NCBI RefSeq assembly: GCF_035956715.1
Contig: NZ_CP108381.1
Location: forward strand, 1,922,001-1,986,000
Direction: 5' to 3'
DNA length: 64,000 nt
Origin: Nocardia sp. NBC_01329
GTDB lineage: Bacteria > Actinomycetota > Actinomycetes > Mycobacteriales > Mycobacteriaceae
Positions 33,075 to 41,291 of this stretch are shown piece by piece. The notes beneath the pieces were generated by a model that was not told the origin of the DNA, made no database searches, and saw only the letters and a list, made by a program, of their open reading frames with translations. The position numbers were made by a program, and so were the translations under genes. Numbering within the stretch: the first letter of the stretch is position 1; every line of letters starts with the position of its first letter.

Positions 33075-33713
33075 ATGGTGTACCGGCCGACGGAGAAGAC
33101 CCGCGCCGCCCGGGCGCAACGGCGGGCCGCGCTCCTGGACGAGGCCACCGAACTGGTCGCGACCGGTGGGTTCGCCGCCGCCACTGTCAAGGCGATCGCC
33201 GAGCGCAGCGAGCTCAGCGTGGGCACGGTGTACTCCTACTTCGACGGCAATACCGACCTGCTCGCCGCGGTTTTCCGGGCCGGCGCGGATCATGAGCTGG
33301 CCGTCGTGCGTGCGGCGGTCGCGGGCGCCCACGGTGCGCCCGCCCGGCTGCGCGCCCTGGTCGAGACATTCGCACTGCGCGCGATCCGGGGCAGGCAGCT
33401 GGCCTGGTCGCTGCTGTTCGAGCCGGTCGATCCCCGTATCGAAGCCGAGCGCCTGACCTACCGGGCCGCGTACCACGAGCTGACCACCGAGATCCTGCGG
33501 GAGGGCGTCGAGGCCGGTGTGTTCCCGGAGCAGCACCTCGGTGTCACCGCGGCGGCACTGATCGGTGCGATCAGCGAATCACTCACCGGCCGACTCTCCC
33601 CGAGTCACGCCGTGCCCGGTGACGAGGACACCGACGACCGCCGCATCGTCGAGTCGATCATGCGCTTCTGCTTCCACGGCATCGACTACACCGGCGACGA
33701 CACCTGCCGTTGA
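33075..33713 (+). CDS. TetR family transcriptional regulator
   Basis: 212 residues. Helix-turn-helix LVATGGFAAATVKAIAERSE with LSVGTVYSYFDGNTDLLAAV. The C-terminal part is of the TetR_C_33 kind. The adjacent operator and the downstream acyl-CoA dehydrogenase-like gene, 43 bases after its stop, suggest control of an acyl-CoA pathway; acyl-CoA is the likely effector (inference). It is preceded by a GGGGAAAGGGG stretch serving as ribosome site. Confidence 0.9.
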   Translation: MVYRPTEKTRAARAQRRAALLDEATELVATGGFAAATVKAIAERSELSVGTVYSYFDGNTDLLAAVFRAGADHELAVVRAAVAGAHGAPARLRALVETFALRAIRGRQLAWSLLFEPVDPRIEAERLTYRAAYHELTTEILREGVEAGVFPEQHLGVTAAALIGAISESLTGRLSPSHAVPGDEDTDDRRIVESIMRFCFHGIDYTGDDTCR

Positions 33714-33756
33714 CCCGACCCCCGGCAACCGATCCGAGATATCGGAGGACACCCTC

Positions 33757-35433
33757 ATGACAGCTATCGCCCCCGCGGGATTCCGCACCCATGAGGTCTT
33801 CAACCAGGCCCCGCCACGTGCCGATGTGAACGAGTACACCTCGAACATCCCGCTGGTCGAGGGGGTGTCCCGGTACGACGCCGGGTGGGCGACCGGGACG
33901 CTGACCGAGGTCGGCGATCTGGTGGGTACCGAATCCTTCCAGCACGACGCCGAGCTGGCGAACACCGTCACCCCGGTATTGCACTCCCATGACAGGTACG
34001 GCAACCGGATCGACGAGGTCGAATTCCATCCGGCGTATCACCGCGTCATCGGCGCCGCGGTAGCGCACGGTGCCCACACTGCGGCGTGGGCGCGACCCCG
34101 CCCCGGAGCCGATGTCGCGCGCGCCGCGACCTTCATGTTGTTCGCGCAGGTCGAGGCAGGTCACGCCTGTCCGATCTCGATGACCCATTCGGTCGTCCCG
34201 GCGCTGGAGTTCTCGCCCGAGATGGCGCACTCGTGGTTGCCCCGGGTCTACAGCCGTGGCTACGACGGCCGGCTGCGCGCTCCCGCTGACAAACCCGGGG
34301 TGCTCTTCGGTATGGCGATGACCGAGAAACAGGGTGGCTCCGATGTTCGGTCCAACACCACCCGCGCGGCCGCGAACTCGGACGGTAGCTGGTCGCTGAC
34401 CGGGCACAAGTGGTTCTGCTCGGCACCCATGTCCGATGCTTTCCTGATCCTCGCCCAGACGCAGGACGCGACCCTTGCCGGAGATTCCTCCGCCCTGTCG
34501 TGCTTCCTGGTGCCGCGGGTACTCGAGGACGGCACCCGAAATGTGTTCCGGATCCAGCGGCTCAAAGACAAGCTCGGCAACAAGTCCAACGCGTCGTCGG
34601 AGATCGAACTCGACGGCACCATCGGATATCTCGTCGGTGAACCGGGACGCGGTGTCCGCACCATCATCGAAATGGTCTCCCGCACGCGCCTCGATTGCGT
34701 CTACGGTTCGACCGCCGGTATGCGGCAATCCGTCGCCGAAGCGCTGTGGCATGTCCGGCACCGCTCCGCTTTCGGTGCGACGCTGATCGACCAGCCCGCC
34801 ATGACCGCGGTCGCCGCCGACCTCGCCCTCGAATCCGAGGCCGCCACCGTCACCGCGCTACGGCTCGCCCGCGCCCACGACGCGGACGCCGACGACAGCG
34901 AGAAGACGTTCCGCCGCCTTGCCACCGCGGTCTCGAAATACTGGATCTGCAAACGCGGTCCGCACCACGCCTACGAGGCCCTCGAATGCCTGGGCGGTAA
35001 CGGCTACACCGAGGCGTTCCCACTGGCACGCCGGTACCGGGAGCAGCCGGTCATGGCGGTGTGGGAAGGCTCGGGCAATGTGATAGCCCTGGACATCCTG
35101 CGCGCGATGACCCGCGAACCGGAATCGGTCGAAGCCTTCGACGCCGAACTCGCCAGGGCCCGCGGTGCCTCGGCGCTCTTCGACCGGCACCACGACCGCA
35201 TGCGCGCCGCACTTACCGAACTCTCGGTGCTGCCGTCCGACCGAGCGCAATCGCGCGCCCGGGCGGTCGCGTCGTCGATGGCGCTGGGTTTGCAGGCGTC
35301 GCTGCTGTTGCGCTCCTCGCCGACGGCGGTCGCGGAGGCGTTCCTCGCGGCGCGTCTGGGCGAGGATCGTGACCTCCAGTACGGATCGCTGCCCGCCGGT
35401 ACCGACTTCGCCGCAATTCTCGACCGGCACTGA
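33757..35433 (+). CDS. AidB-like acyl-CoA dehydrogenase
   Basis: 558 residues, the long AidB-type architecture. Order of motifs: HPAYHRVIGAAVAHG, the flavin segment GMAMTEKQGGSDVRSNTTRA, LTGHKWFCSAPMSDAFLILA, RLKDKLGNKSNASSEIELDG, ALECLGGNGYTEAFPLARRYR and VMAVWEGSGNVIALDILRA, with the Glu expected for AidB/isovaleryl-CoA dehydrogenases. In E. coli, AidB is part of the adaptive response to alkylation and binds DNA; actinobacterial members may act as acyl-CoA dehydrogenases. The start ATG has GGAGG eight bases upstream. It follows the TetR gene closely. Confidence 0.9.
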   Translation: MTAIAPAGFRTHEVFNQAPPRADVNEYTSNIPLVEGVSRYDAGWATGTLTEVGDLVGTESFQHDAELANTVTPVLHSHDRYGNRIDEVEFHPAYHRVIGAAVAHGAHTAAWARPRPGADVARAATFMLFAQVEAGHACPISMTHSVVPALEFSPEMAHSWLPRVYSRGYDGRLRAPADKPGVLFGMAMTEKQGGSDVRSNTTRAAANSDGSWSLTGHKWFCSAPMSDAFLILAQTQDATLAGDSSALSCFLVPRVLEDGTRNVFRIQRLKDKLGNKSNASSEIELDGTIGYLVGEPGRGVRTIIEMVSRTRLDCVYGSTAGMRQSVAEALWHVRHRSAFGATLIDQPAMTAVAADLALESEAATVTALRLARAHDADADDSEKTFRRLATAVSKYWICKRGPHHAYEALECLGGNGYTEAFPLARRYREQPVMAVWEGSGNVIALDILRAMTREPESVEAFDAELARARGASALFDRHHDRMRAALTELSVLPSDRAQSRARAVASSMALGLQASLLLRSSPTAVAEAFLAARLGEDRDLQYGSLPAGTDFAAILDRH

Positions 35434-35466
35434 GCCGTCGGCTCTGCTCGGGAGCCACGGACAGGC

Positions 35467-35499
35467 GGAGGGGCCGGGAATACCCTTCCCGGCCCCTCC
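35467..35499. terminator. Bidirectional intrinsic terminator
   Basis: A perfect 14-bp stem, GGAGGGGCCGGGAA / TTCCCGGCCCCTCC, with loop TACCC lies between the acyl-CoA dehydrogenase and the oppositely oriented tRNA. It is well placed to stop transcription from both sides. Confidence 0.85.
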
Positions 35500-35501
35500 T
35501 G

Positions 35502-35574
35502 ATCAACGAGTGGGATTCGAACCCACTACCGTCGGATCCGAAATCCGATGCTCTACCGGATGAGCTACCGTCTG
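35502..35574 (-). tRNA. tRNA-Arg (anticodon TCG), atypical acceptor stem
   Basis: The minus strand folds into a tRNA: D arm GCTC...GAGC with a GG-containing loop, anticodon arm TCGGA-TTTCGGA-TCCGA giving anticodon TCG, a five-base variable loop, and T arm GTGGG-TTCGAAT-CCCAC. The acceptor is poor: CAGACGG against TCGTTGA gives about five pairs, two of them G-U, and two terminal mismatches. No CCA is encoded. The three inner arms are convincing, but the weak acceptor means it could be a decaying or specialised copy. Confidence 0.6.
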
Positions 35575-35656
35575 CCCCACCTGTGATCGCCGATCCGCGG
35601 ATACGAGTCATCATGAGTAACCCCGCGCGTTGCCTTTACGCTACAGCGGCAGGGAG

Positions 35657-35684
35657 AGCCGCCACCGGGAATCGAACCCGGATC
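35657..35684 (-). other. tRNA 3'-end fragment (T arm plus acceptor strand)
   Basis: The minus strand reads CCGGG-TTCGATT-CCCGG-TGGCGGC: an intact T arm followed by a seven-base acceptor strand. No matching 5' acceptor (GCCGCCA), D arm or anticodon arm is found within 100 bases upstream. A bare tRNA 3' end next to an odd tRNA is the usual footprint of an attachment site used by integrative elements. Confidence 0.6.
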
Positions 35685-35823
35685 TCGGGGGTGCGTCGCA
35701 GCATATCCGCACGTCGAGCGATCGATGGAGTTGTAAAGCTTGGAGCGAGAAGCTGAATTTATCGGCCGGCCCTGGCAGCGCCCGCACGTATGAGTCTCAG
35801 GTTCAGTTTCAGTTTGTGCTCCA

Positions 35824-35839
35824 TCCCCCCGGAGGGGGA
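35824..35839 (-). terminator. Hairpin after the DUF7873-like gene
   Basis: TCCCCC-CGGA-GGGGGA, a six-pair stem with a tetraloop, follows 13 bases after the stop of the leftward gene. Confidence 0.5.
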
Positions 35840-35852
35840 GTCTGTGGCCCGG

Positions 35853-36587
35853 CTATCCGAACAGGTAGCCGAGGATGGCGTGACCGGGCTCGACATCGGT
35901 CACCGGTGTGGCGTTCGCCGTCTCCCGGGCGATACGGACCGCGTCGAGCAGTGTGCCGAGTCGGTCGGCGAGGTCACCGACTTCCTTCGCGGGCAGTGCG
36001 CCGGAGAACTTCGTGGTGGTCCAGCGGCCCACCACCACATCCTCGTGGTACACCTCCACCTGCGCCGGGTGCTTGTCGGTGGCCGCGGCCAGGACGTGGT
36101 TGCGGGGCACTTTCTTGGTCCGCACGGTCTGCGACGGCTGGGTGGCGTAGCAGTCGGTGACGTCGTCGAACGACCACGATTCGGCCGGATCCAGGGTCGG
36201 CAGCTTGGCGACGAACTTCTTCAGCTCGCTCAGCTGCTTTTCCAGGAACAGCAGGTAGGTGACCGGCAGATCGCGGGCGATGGTGACGCCGTCGACCGTG
36301 ATATCGGCCTTCGCCGAGCAGTTGGCGGTGTCCTTGGTCGCTGTCACATCGAACAACCGGGTCAGCGTGCGTTTCACATCGGCTATCACCTCGCCCGCCC
36401 GCACCTGGACCCGCTTGGACTCCGAGGGCAGCTCTTCACCCATATCGTCCAGCGGCCGGTACGTGCGCGAAATACCCGCCAGCAGATCGACCTTGCCCAC
36501 GCGCTGGTAGGCGGCGGTCACATCGGCGGTCGCCTGCGCTTTCGCGCCCTTCTCGAGGGCGATGAGCTGATTCAGCTTGGTGGACAC
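35853..36587 (-). CDS. Conserved hypothetical protein (DUF7873-like)
   Basis: 244 residues. Starts STKLNQLIALEKGAKAQATA, then LLAGISRTYRPLDDMGEELP, DITVDGVTIARDLPVTYLL, an antiparallel-looking central part and a C-terminal helix. It is an actinobacterial family that I associate with DUF7873, of unknown function. No signal peptide, no membrane helix. The regular opening helix and the TRTL..LFDVTATKD segment suggest a soluble assembly. GTG is preceded by GGAGG at eight bases. It is monocistronic with a terminator hairpin downstream. Confidence 0.8.
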   Translation of the reverse strand: MSTKLNQLIALEKGAKAQATADVTAAYQRVGKVDLLAGISRTYRPLDDMGEELPSESKRVQVRAGEVIADVKRTLTRLFDVTATKDTANCSAKADITVDGVTIARDLPVTYLLFLEKQLSELKKFVAKLPTLDPAESWSFDDVTDCYATQPSQTVRTKKVPRNHVLAAATDKHPAQVEVYHEDVVVGRWTTTKFSGALPAKEVGDLADRLGTLLDAVRIARETANATPVTDVEPGHAILGYLFG

Positions 36588-36885
36588 GGTGTTTCCCTCC
36601 TTCGGCCACCTCGTCGCGACCGGGATCACCGTAACCGCGCGCCACCGGAACACGCCACCGAAATATCCACCACCGGCCGGCACCGCCTTTCCCGGCCGGC
36701 CCGGACTCGCGGCCTCGGACGGCGGTGACGGGGTCAACGCTCGAGGTCACGCATTTGACCGTGCCGCTACGGCATAGTGTTACCTCGGTTTCCAGTGATA
36801 AGGGTCCTCGATCGGACCCGCCTCCGTGCGCTCGATGCCGGGCGCACCGCCCGTACGCAGTGCTGCCGACCCCGAGCGGAGTTCG

Positions 36886-38814
36886 ATGACCGTGGAAGCG
36901 AACCGAGAGACCCTGCCCGCGCTGTTCGACGTGGAGCAATTCTTCGCGGATCCGGTGTTCGCGGGCGCATCGATCTCACCGGACGGCACCCGGATCGCGT
37001 ATCTGGCACCGCGACACGGGCGGACGAACGTCTGGGTGCGTGGGATCACCGAGGAGCACGAGGAGGCGGTGTGCGTCACCCACGACGACCGCCGCGGGAT
37101 CAAGACCTACTACTGGACCGACGACCCGCGTTGGCTGCTGTACCTGCAGGACACCGACGGCAACGAGGACTGGCACCTGTACCGGGTCGACCTGGACGCG
37201 CCGGGCGAACCGGCGGTGGATCTGACGCCGATGCCGCCGGGGTCGCGCGTTTTCGCGGCCGAACCGGCGAAATCGTATCCCGGTAGCGTGTTCGCCTGGA
37301 TGAATCGCAGGCCGTTGTTCGTCGATCTGTTCCGGATCGACGTGGCCACCGGTGAAACGACCCCGCACCTGGAGCGGCCGGAGCCGACGGACACCTATCT
37401 GATCGATCGCGACGGCGCCGCCGCGTTCTACATCTCGCAGGCCGATGACGGCACCCACGAGTTCTACGCGGTCGATCCCGAAACCGGCGACAAGCGGTTA
37501 CTGCATCGCCTGGGCGGTCCCGAACATCCCATGGGGGTACTTCCGACCCTGGTGACACCGGACGGAACGGGACTGCTGATCGGTTCCTATCAGGACTCCG
37601 ACGATCTGCGCCTGGTCCGCATCGATCGGGAGACCGGCGCGGAGACCGTGGTCGCCGCCGTGGCCGGGCACAGCCTGTGCACGATGGGTATGACACCGGG
37701 CCTGCCGCCTTCGCTGTTCCTCAGCGAACGAACCGGCGAGGTGATCGCGGCCCGGTTCGTCGGCGACCGGCCCCGGATCGAAGTGCTGGAACCGTATTTC
37801 GCCGAAGTTCACGCCGCGCTCTCCGCGCTGTCGGACGGCGTATTGCACACGGTGTCCTCCGACGAAACCGAGCAGCGCTGGGTCGTATCGTTCATCCACG
37901 ATCGAGACCCGGGCGCGACCTGGTTCTACGACCACAGCACCGGAGCGAGCCGGTTGCTGTTCCGCCCGTACCCCCAGCTCGTTCCGGACGCTCTCGCCCC
38001 GATGACCCCGGTCGAGTTCCCGGCGCGTGACGGGCTTCCGTTGCACGCGTTCCTGACTCTGCCGGTCGGGGTCGCCCCCGAGAAACTGCCGCTGGTGCTG
38101 CTGGTGCACGGGGGACCCTGGTTGCACGACACCTGGGGTTACGGGCCGGCGGTGCAGTTTCTGGCCAATCGCGGCTACGCGGTGTTGCAGGTCAACTTCC
38201 GCGGCTCGTCGGGTTACGGGAAGCGCCATATCACCGCCGCCGTCGGAGAATTCGCCGGCAAGATGCACGACGATCTGATCGACGCCGCCGAGTGGGCGGT
38301 GGCGCAGGGCTACGCGGACCCGGACCGTATCGGGATCGCGGGTGGTTCCTATGGGGGATACGCGGCTCTCGTCGGTGTCACGGTCACTCCGGACTATTTC
38401 GCGGCCGCGGTCGATTATGTGGGCATCTCCGATCTGGCGAACTTCATGCGGACGCTGCCCCCGTTCGTGCGGGCCGCCATGGCCAACAACTGGTACCGCT
38501 ACGTCGGTGATCCCGGCGATCCCGTGCAGGAGGCCGATATCCTGGCCCGCTCGCCCATCACCATGGTCGATCGGATCCGTACGCCGCTGCTGGTCGCTCA
38601 AGGCGCCAACGATGTTCGTGTCGTGCAGCAGGAATCCGAGAATATCGTCGCACCCCTGCGGGCACGCGGTATTCCCGTCGAGTACCTCGTCGCCGACGAC
38701 GAAGGCCACGGTTTCGAGAACCCGGAGAACCAGGTCCGGCTCTTTCGGGCGATCGAGCGGCATTTCGCCGAACACCTGGGCGGCCGCCGTGACACAGGAG
38801 AACTCGCTCAGTAG
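36886..38814 (+). CDS. S9 family serine peptidase (prolyl oligopeptidase / acylaminoacyl-peptidase type)
   Basis: 642 residues. A seven-bladed beta-propeller covers about residues 20-370, with repeated DGTRIAYLAP, DPRWLLYLQD and DPETGDKRLL blades. An alpha/beta-hydrolase catalytic domain follows: HGGPW, GGSYGGYA with nucleophile Ser488, Asp576 in GANDVRV and His608 in DEGHGF. It cleaves short peptides or N-acyl amino acids; the propeller filters substrate size. No signal peptide, so cytoplasmic. The start ATG follows GGAG; the frame opens 20 codons earlier without support. It is monocistronic. Confidence 0.92.
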   Translation: MTVEANRETLPALFDVEQFFADPVFAGASISPDGTRIAYLAPRHGRTNVWVRGITEEHEEAVCVTHDDRRGIKTYYWTDDPRWLLYLQDTDGNEDWHLYRVDLDAPGEPAVDLTPMPPGSRVFAAEPAKSYPGSVFAWMNRRPLFVDLFRIDVATGETTPHLERPEPTDTYLIDRDGAAAFYISQADDGTHEFYAVDPETGDKRLLHRLGGPEHPMGVLPTLVTPDGTGLLIGSYQDSDDLRLVRIDRETGAETVVAAVAGHSLCTMGMTPGLPPSLFLSERTGEVIAARFVGDRPRIEVLEPYFAEVHAALSALSDGVLHTVSSDETEQRWVVSFIHDRDPGATWFYDHSTGASRLLFRPYPQLVPDALAPMTPVEFPARDGLPLHAFLTLPVGVAPEKLPLVLLVHGGPWLHDTWGYGPAVQFLANRGYAVLQVNFRGSSGYGKRHITAAVGEFAGKMHDDLIDAAEWAVAQGYADPDRIGIAGGSYGGYAALVGVTVTPDYFAAAVDYVGISDLANFMRTLPPFVRAAMANNWYRYVGDPGDPVQEADILARSPITMVDRIRTPLLVAQGANDVRVVQQESENIVAPLRARGIPVEYLVADDEGHGFENPENQVRLFRAIERHFAEHLGGRRDTGELAQ

Positions 38815-38866
38815 GCAGACAGCGGCGTGATGTCATGGGGTTCAACGCGATTGCGCGCAAGGGCGC

Positions 38867-39610
38867 TCACCGGTCGGGTAGGTGGTCGCGGCGGTCGTAG
38901 TAGAGCAGCCGGTAGTCGTAGTCGTCCGCATCCTGTGCCCACGCAGTGACCGAGGCGTTTCCGGCGAGGCCGGCTGCGGCAACAGCGAGAGTCGCGGTGT
39001 CGTCGAGATGTTCGAGTAGGCGGCGCAGCAGCAGGATCACCGCATCGTGGGCGACGATCAGCACCCGGCGGTGCCGGGTATCGGCGACGATACGGTCGAC
39101 GACCCCGGCCAAGCGATCGGCGACATCGAGGAAGGATTCGCCGCCGGGCGGCCGGTAGCCGAGCGGATCGGCTCGTTCGGCCGCGTACTGCTCGGGGTAA
39201 CGCTGTCGTACCTCGTCGGCAGGGATATGGGACAGGGCGCCCCGGAATCGGTCGTACAGATTCGGCTCGGTCACCCGGCAGGGCACCGTGACACCCGCGG
39301 CGCGCAACTCGGCTTCGGCGAGCTGCCAGGTGGCTGCCGCCCGCCGATACGGTGAGCACAGCACGCTATCCGGAAGCTGTTCCGGTGGGAGCGCGGCGAA
39401 CCAGCGTCCGAGGGCGACCGCCTGACGCGCCCCGAGCTCGGTGAGTTCGATGGCCATATCGTCGGCTTCGGCGGGGGTGGCGGGCCGGATCCCGGCATTG
39501 ACGGTGCTCTGACCGTGCCGGGCAGCGTAGAGCAGGCGCGGGGTCGCGCCGTCGTGATGTGGACAGGGCTGCGCGGGCACGACCGGGTGGCCGGGCGGAA
39601 GTGTGCTCAT
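38867..39610 (-). CDS. Histidine phosphatase superfamily protein
   Basis: 247 residues. RLLYAARHGQSTVNAG holds the RHG phosphohistidine motif; VLCSPYRRAAATWQLAE, GGESFLDVADRLAGVV and VLIVAHDAVILLLRRLLEH (second catalytic His) complete the phosphoglycerate-mutase fold. It probably dephosphorylates a small metabolite. The C-terminal DADDYDYRLLYYDRRDHLPDR is rich in Tyr and Asp. It is divergent from the short Rho gene. Confidence 0.88.
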   Translation of the reverse strand: MSTLPPGHPVVPAQPCPHHDGATPRLLYAARHGQSTVNAGIRPATPAEADDMAIELTELGARQAVALGRWFAALPPEQLPDSVLCSPYRRAAATWQLAEAELRAAGVTVPCRVTEPNLYDRFRGALSHIPADEVRQRYPEQYAAERADPLGYRPPGGESFLDVADRLAGVVDRIVADTRHRRVLIVAHDAVILLLRRLLEHLDDTATLAVAAAGLAGNASVTAWAQDADDYDYRLLYYDRRDHLPDR

Positions 39611-39702
39611 ATCTTCAGGACGTCTCGCGCGTCGTCCGGGTTCCCGGGGTGCAGCGGCAGTCGTGCGCGCCCGCTCGTGGCCGGTGGAACAATCCGGCGC
39701 TG

Positions 39703-39731
39703 TTGCGTGTTCTCGATAGTGGCGCTACCGT
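39703..39731 (+). promoter_or_regulatory. Predicted promoter of the short rho gene
   Basis: TTGCGT, a 17-base spacer and TACCGT (TAnnnT) fit a housekeeping-type actinobacterial promoter. It would give a leader of about 200 bases before the Rho start. Confidence 0.4.
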
Positions 39732-39937
39732 TTGGTACGTCTTCAACTTGTGGATGTAGGTGTCAGCTCCCTCCCACAAGGATCATCGTTTCCCCCGGCA
39801 GTTCCCACTGCTGTGGACTCGTGCTCGCCCCGGACCGGTTCGATCCGGCCGTACGGCGCTTCGGCGCACGGCGAGCCCCATCCCGTCGGCGGCCTCAATC
39901 GGTCCGCCGAATCCACCACTCCCTCCGAGGAGGACCC
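39732..39937 (+). other. Long untranslated leader of the short rho gene
   Basis: About 200 bases without a convincing gene between the predicted promoter and the Rho start codon. It is rich in C (for example TCCCTCCCACAAGGATCATC and CGTTTCCCCCGGCAGTTCCC), which is of interest because Rho loading sites are C-rich and G-poor and rho genes are often autoregulated through their leaders. A GAGGAGGA ribosome site ends the leader. Confidence 0.4.
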
Positions 39938-41089
39938 ATGCAGAACAACACTGTCCACAAGCAGGACACCGCAACCGCAGTCGCCCCCGCGACGTCGATC
40001 GCCGGGATCCTCGAAATCGAAGGTAATCGCGCCTCTTTGCGCGTAGACGGTTACCTGCCGGGACCACACGATGCCCGGGTACCGGCACGGCTGGTCCACC
40101 GGTACGGGCTCCGCCGCGGCGATATCCTCACCGGCACAGCGGGTTCCGCTCGCGACTCCGAGCTTCCGGCCCTGACCGGCGTCGATACCGTCAACGGCGT
40201 CCCGGCCGGTCACGCCGCCGCGCGTCCGCATTTCGCCGATCTGGTCCCGCTCTACCCCCAGGACCGGCTGGTCCTGGAAACCGAACCGCACGAGCTGACC
40301 ACGCGGGTCACCGACCTCGTCATGCCGATCGGCAAGGGCCAACGCGCCCTGGTGGTCGCACCACCGAAAGCGGGCAAGACCTCGGTGCTGGGGTCCATCG
40401 CCCACGGTATCGCGAAGAACCATCCCGAATGTCAACTGATGCTCGTACTGGTCGGTGAACGCCCGGAAGAAGTGACCGACCTGTCGCGCACGGTTCCCGC
40501 CGAGATCGCCGCCGCGACCTTCGACCAACCTGCCCGCGAACATATCGCGCTCGCGGAACTGGCCATCGAACGTGCCAAACGGCTGGTCGAATCGGGCCGT
40601 GACGTGGTCGTACTCCTCGACTCGCTGACCAGGCTGGCCCGTGCCTACAATCTGGCCGCCGCCGGATCCGGCCGTGTCCTCTCCGGCGGCGTCGATGCCA
40701 CCGCGCTCGCACCACCCAAGAAATTCCTCGGCGCCGCCCGCAATATCGAACACGGTGGCTCGCTCACCATTATCGCCACAGCCCTGGTCGAGACCGGCTC
40801 GCTCGCCGACACCGTCATCTTCGAGGAATACAAGGGCACCGGAAACGCCGAGCTGAAACTCGACCGTCATCTCGCCGACCGCCGCCTGTACCCCGCGATC
40901 GATATCGACCGGTCCAGTACTCGCAAAGAAGAACTGCTGCTTTCCGGAGACGAACTCACCGCCACCCGATCCCTCCGGAACACCCTCGCGGGCCGCGACC
41001 CGCAGCAGGCCCTCGAACTGCTGCTGACCGGTCTGCGCCAGACCCGTACCAATACCGAATTCCTGACCCAGATCCGTAGCGCAGGATAG
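39938..41089 (+). CDS. Transcription termination factor Rho, short paralogue
   Basis: 383 residues. The RNA-binding cold-shock-like domain is present (NRASLRVDGYLPGPHDARVP, then LVHRYGLRRGDILTG). The RecA-type motor follows with P-loop APPKAGKTSVL (Lys147), LLDSLTRLARAYN, LSGGVDATALAPPKKFLGAA and FEEYKGTGNAELKL. It lacks both the N-terminal helix bundle and the long basic insertion of the main actinobacterial Rho, which is usually over 600 residues. The conserved DERPEEV reads GERPEEV (Gly173), and the following Met is Leu; in E. coli this segment lies by the catalytic site and bicyclomycin pocket. ATG with GAGGAGGA upstream. It is probably a second Rho of the cell. Confidence 0.88.
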   Translation: MQNNTVHKQDTATAVAPATSIAGILEIEGNRASLRVDGYLPGPHDARVPARLVHRYGLRRGDILTGTAGSARDSELPALTGVDTVNGVPAGHAAARPHFADLVPLYPQDRLVLETEPHELTTRVTDLVMPIGKGQRALVVAPPKAGKTSVLGSIAHGIAKNHPECQLMLVLVGERPEEVTDLSRTVPAEIAAATFDQPAREHIALAELAIERAKRLVESGRDVVVLLDSLTRLARAYNLAAAGSGRVLSGGVDATALAPPKKFLGAARNIEHGGSLTIIATALVETGSLADTVIFEEYKGTGNAELKLDRHLADRRLYPAIDIDRSSTRKEELLLSGDELTATRSLRNTLAGRDPQQALELLLTGLRQTRTNTEFLTQIRSAG

Positions 41090-41099
41090 AAACCGGGCA

Positions 41100-41267
41100 T
41101 GCGAGCGAAAAGCGTGCGAGTAAGTCGAGGCCCTCGGCACCTTCGTCCGTACGCCCGATGTAGGGCATCTCGACCTCGGAGATCCACTCGCAGAGCAGGC
41201 GGATATCGAGGTCCGCCCGTACCGCGCCGTCGTGCTGCGCCTGAACACCGAGCGCTCGACCGGGCGT
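41100..41267 (-). pseudogene. TetR regulator C-terminal remnant
   Basis: The minus strand reads TPGRALGVQAQHDGAVRADL, then DIRLLCEWISEVEMPYIGRT and AEGLDLLARFSLA. The pattern (A-x-DGAVRAD-D..LL) is that of the last helices of TetR ligand-binding domains. No helix-turn-helix part exists nearby. It lies between the Rho gene and the carboxyethylornithine-synthase-like gene. Confidence 0.45.
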
Positions 41268-41291
41268 GCACCGAGCGCTTCGCCGCCCTGT

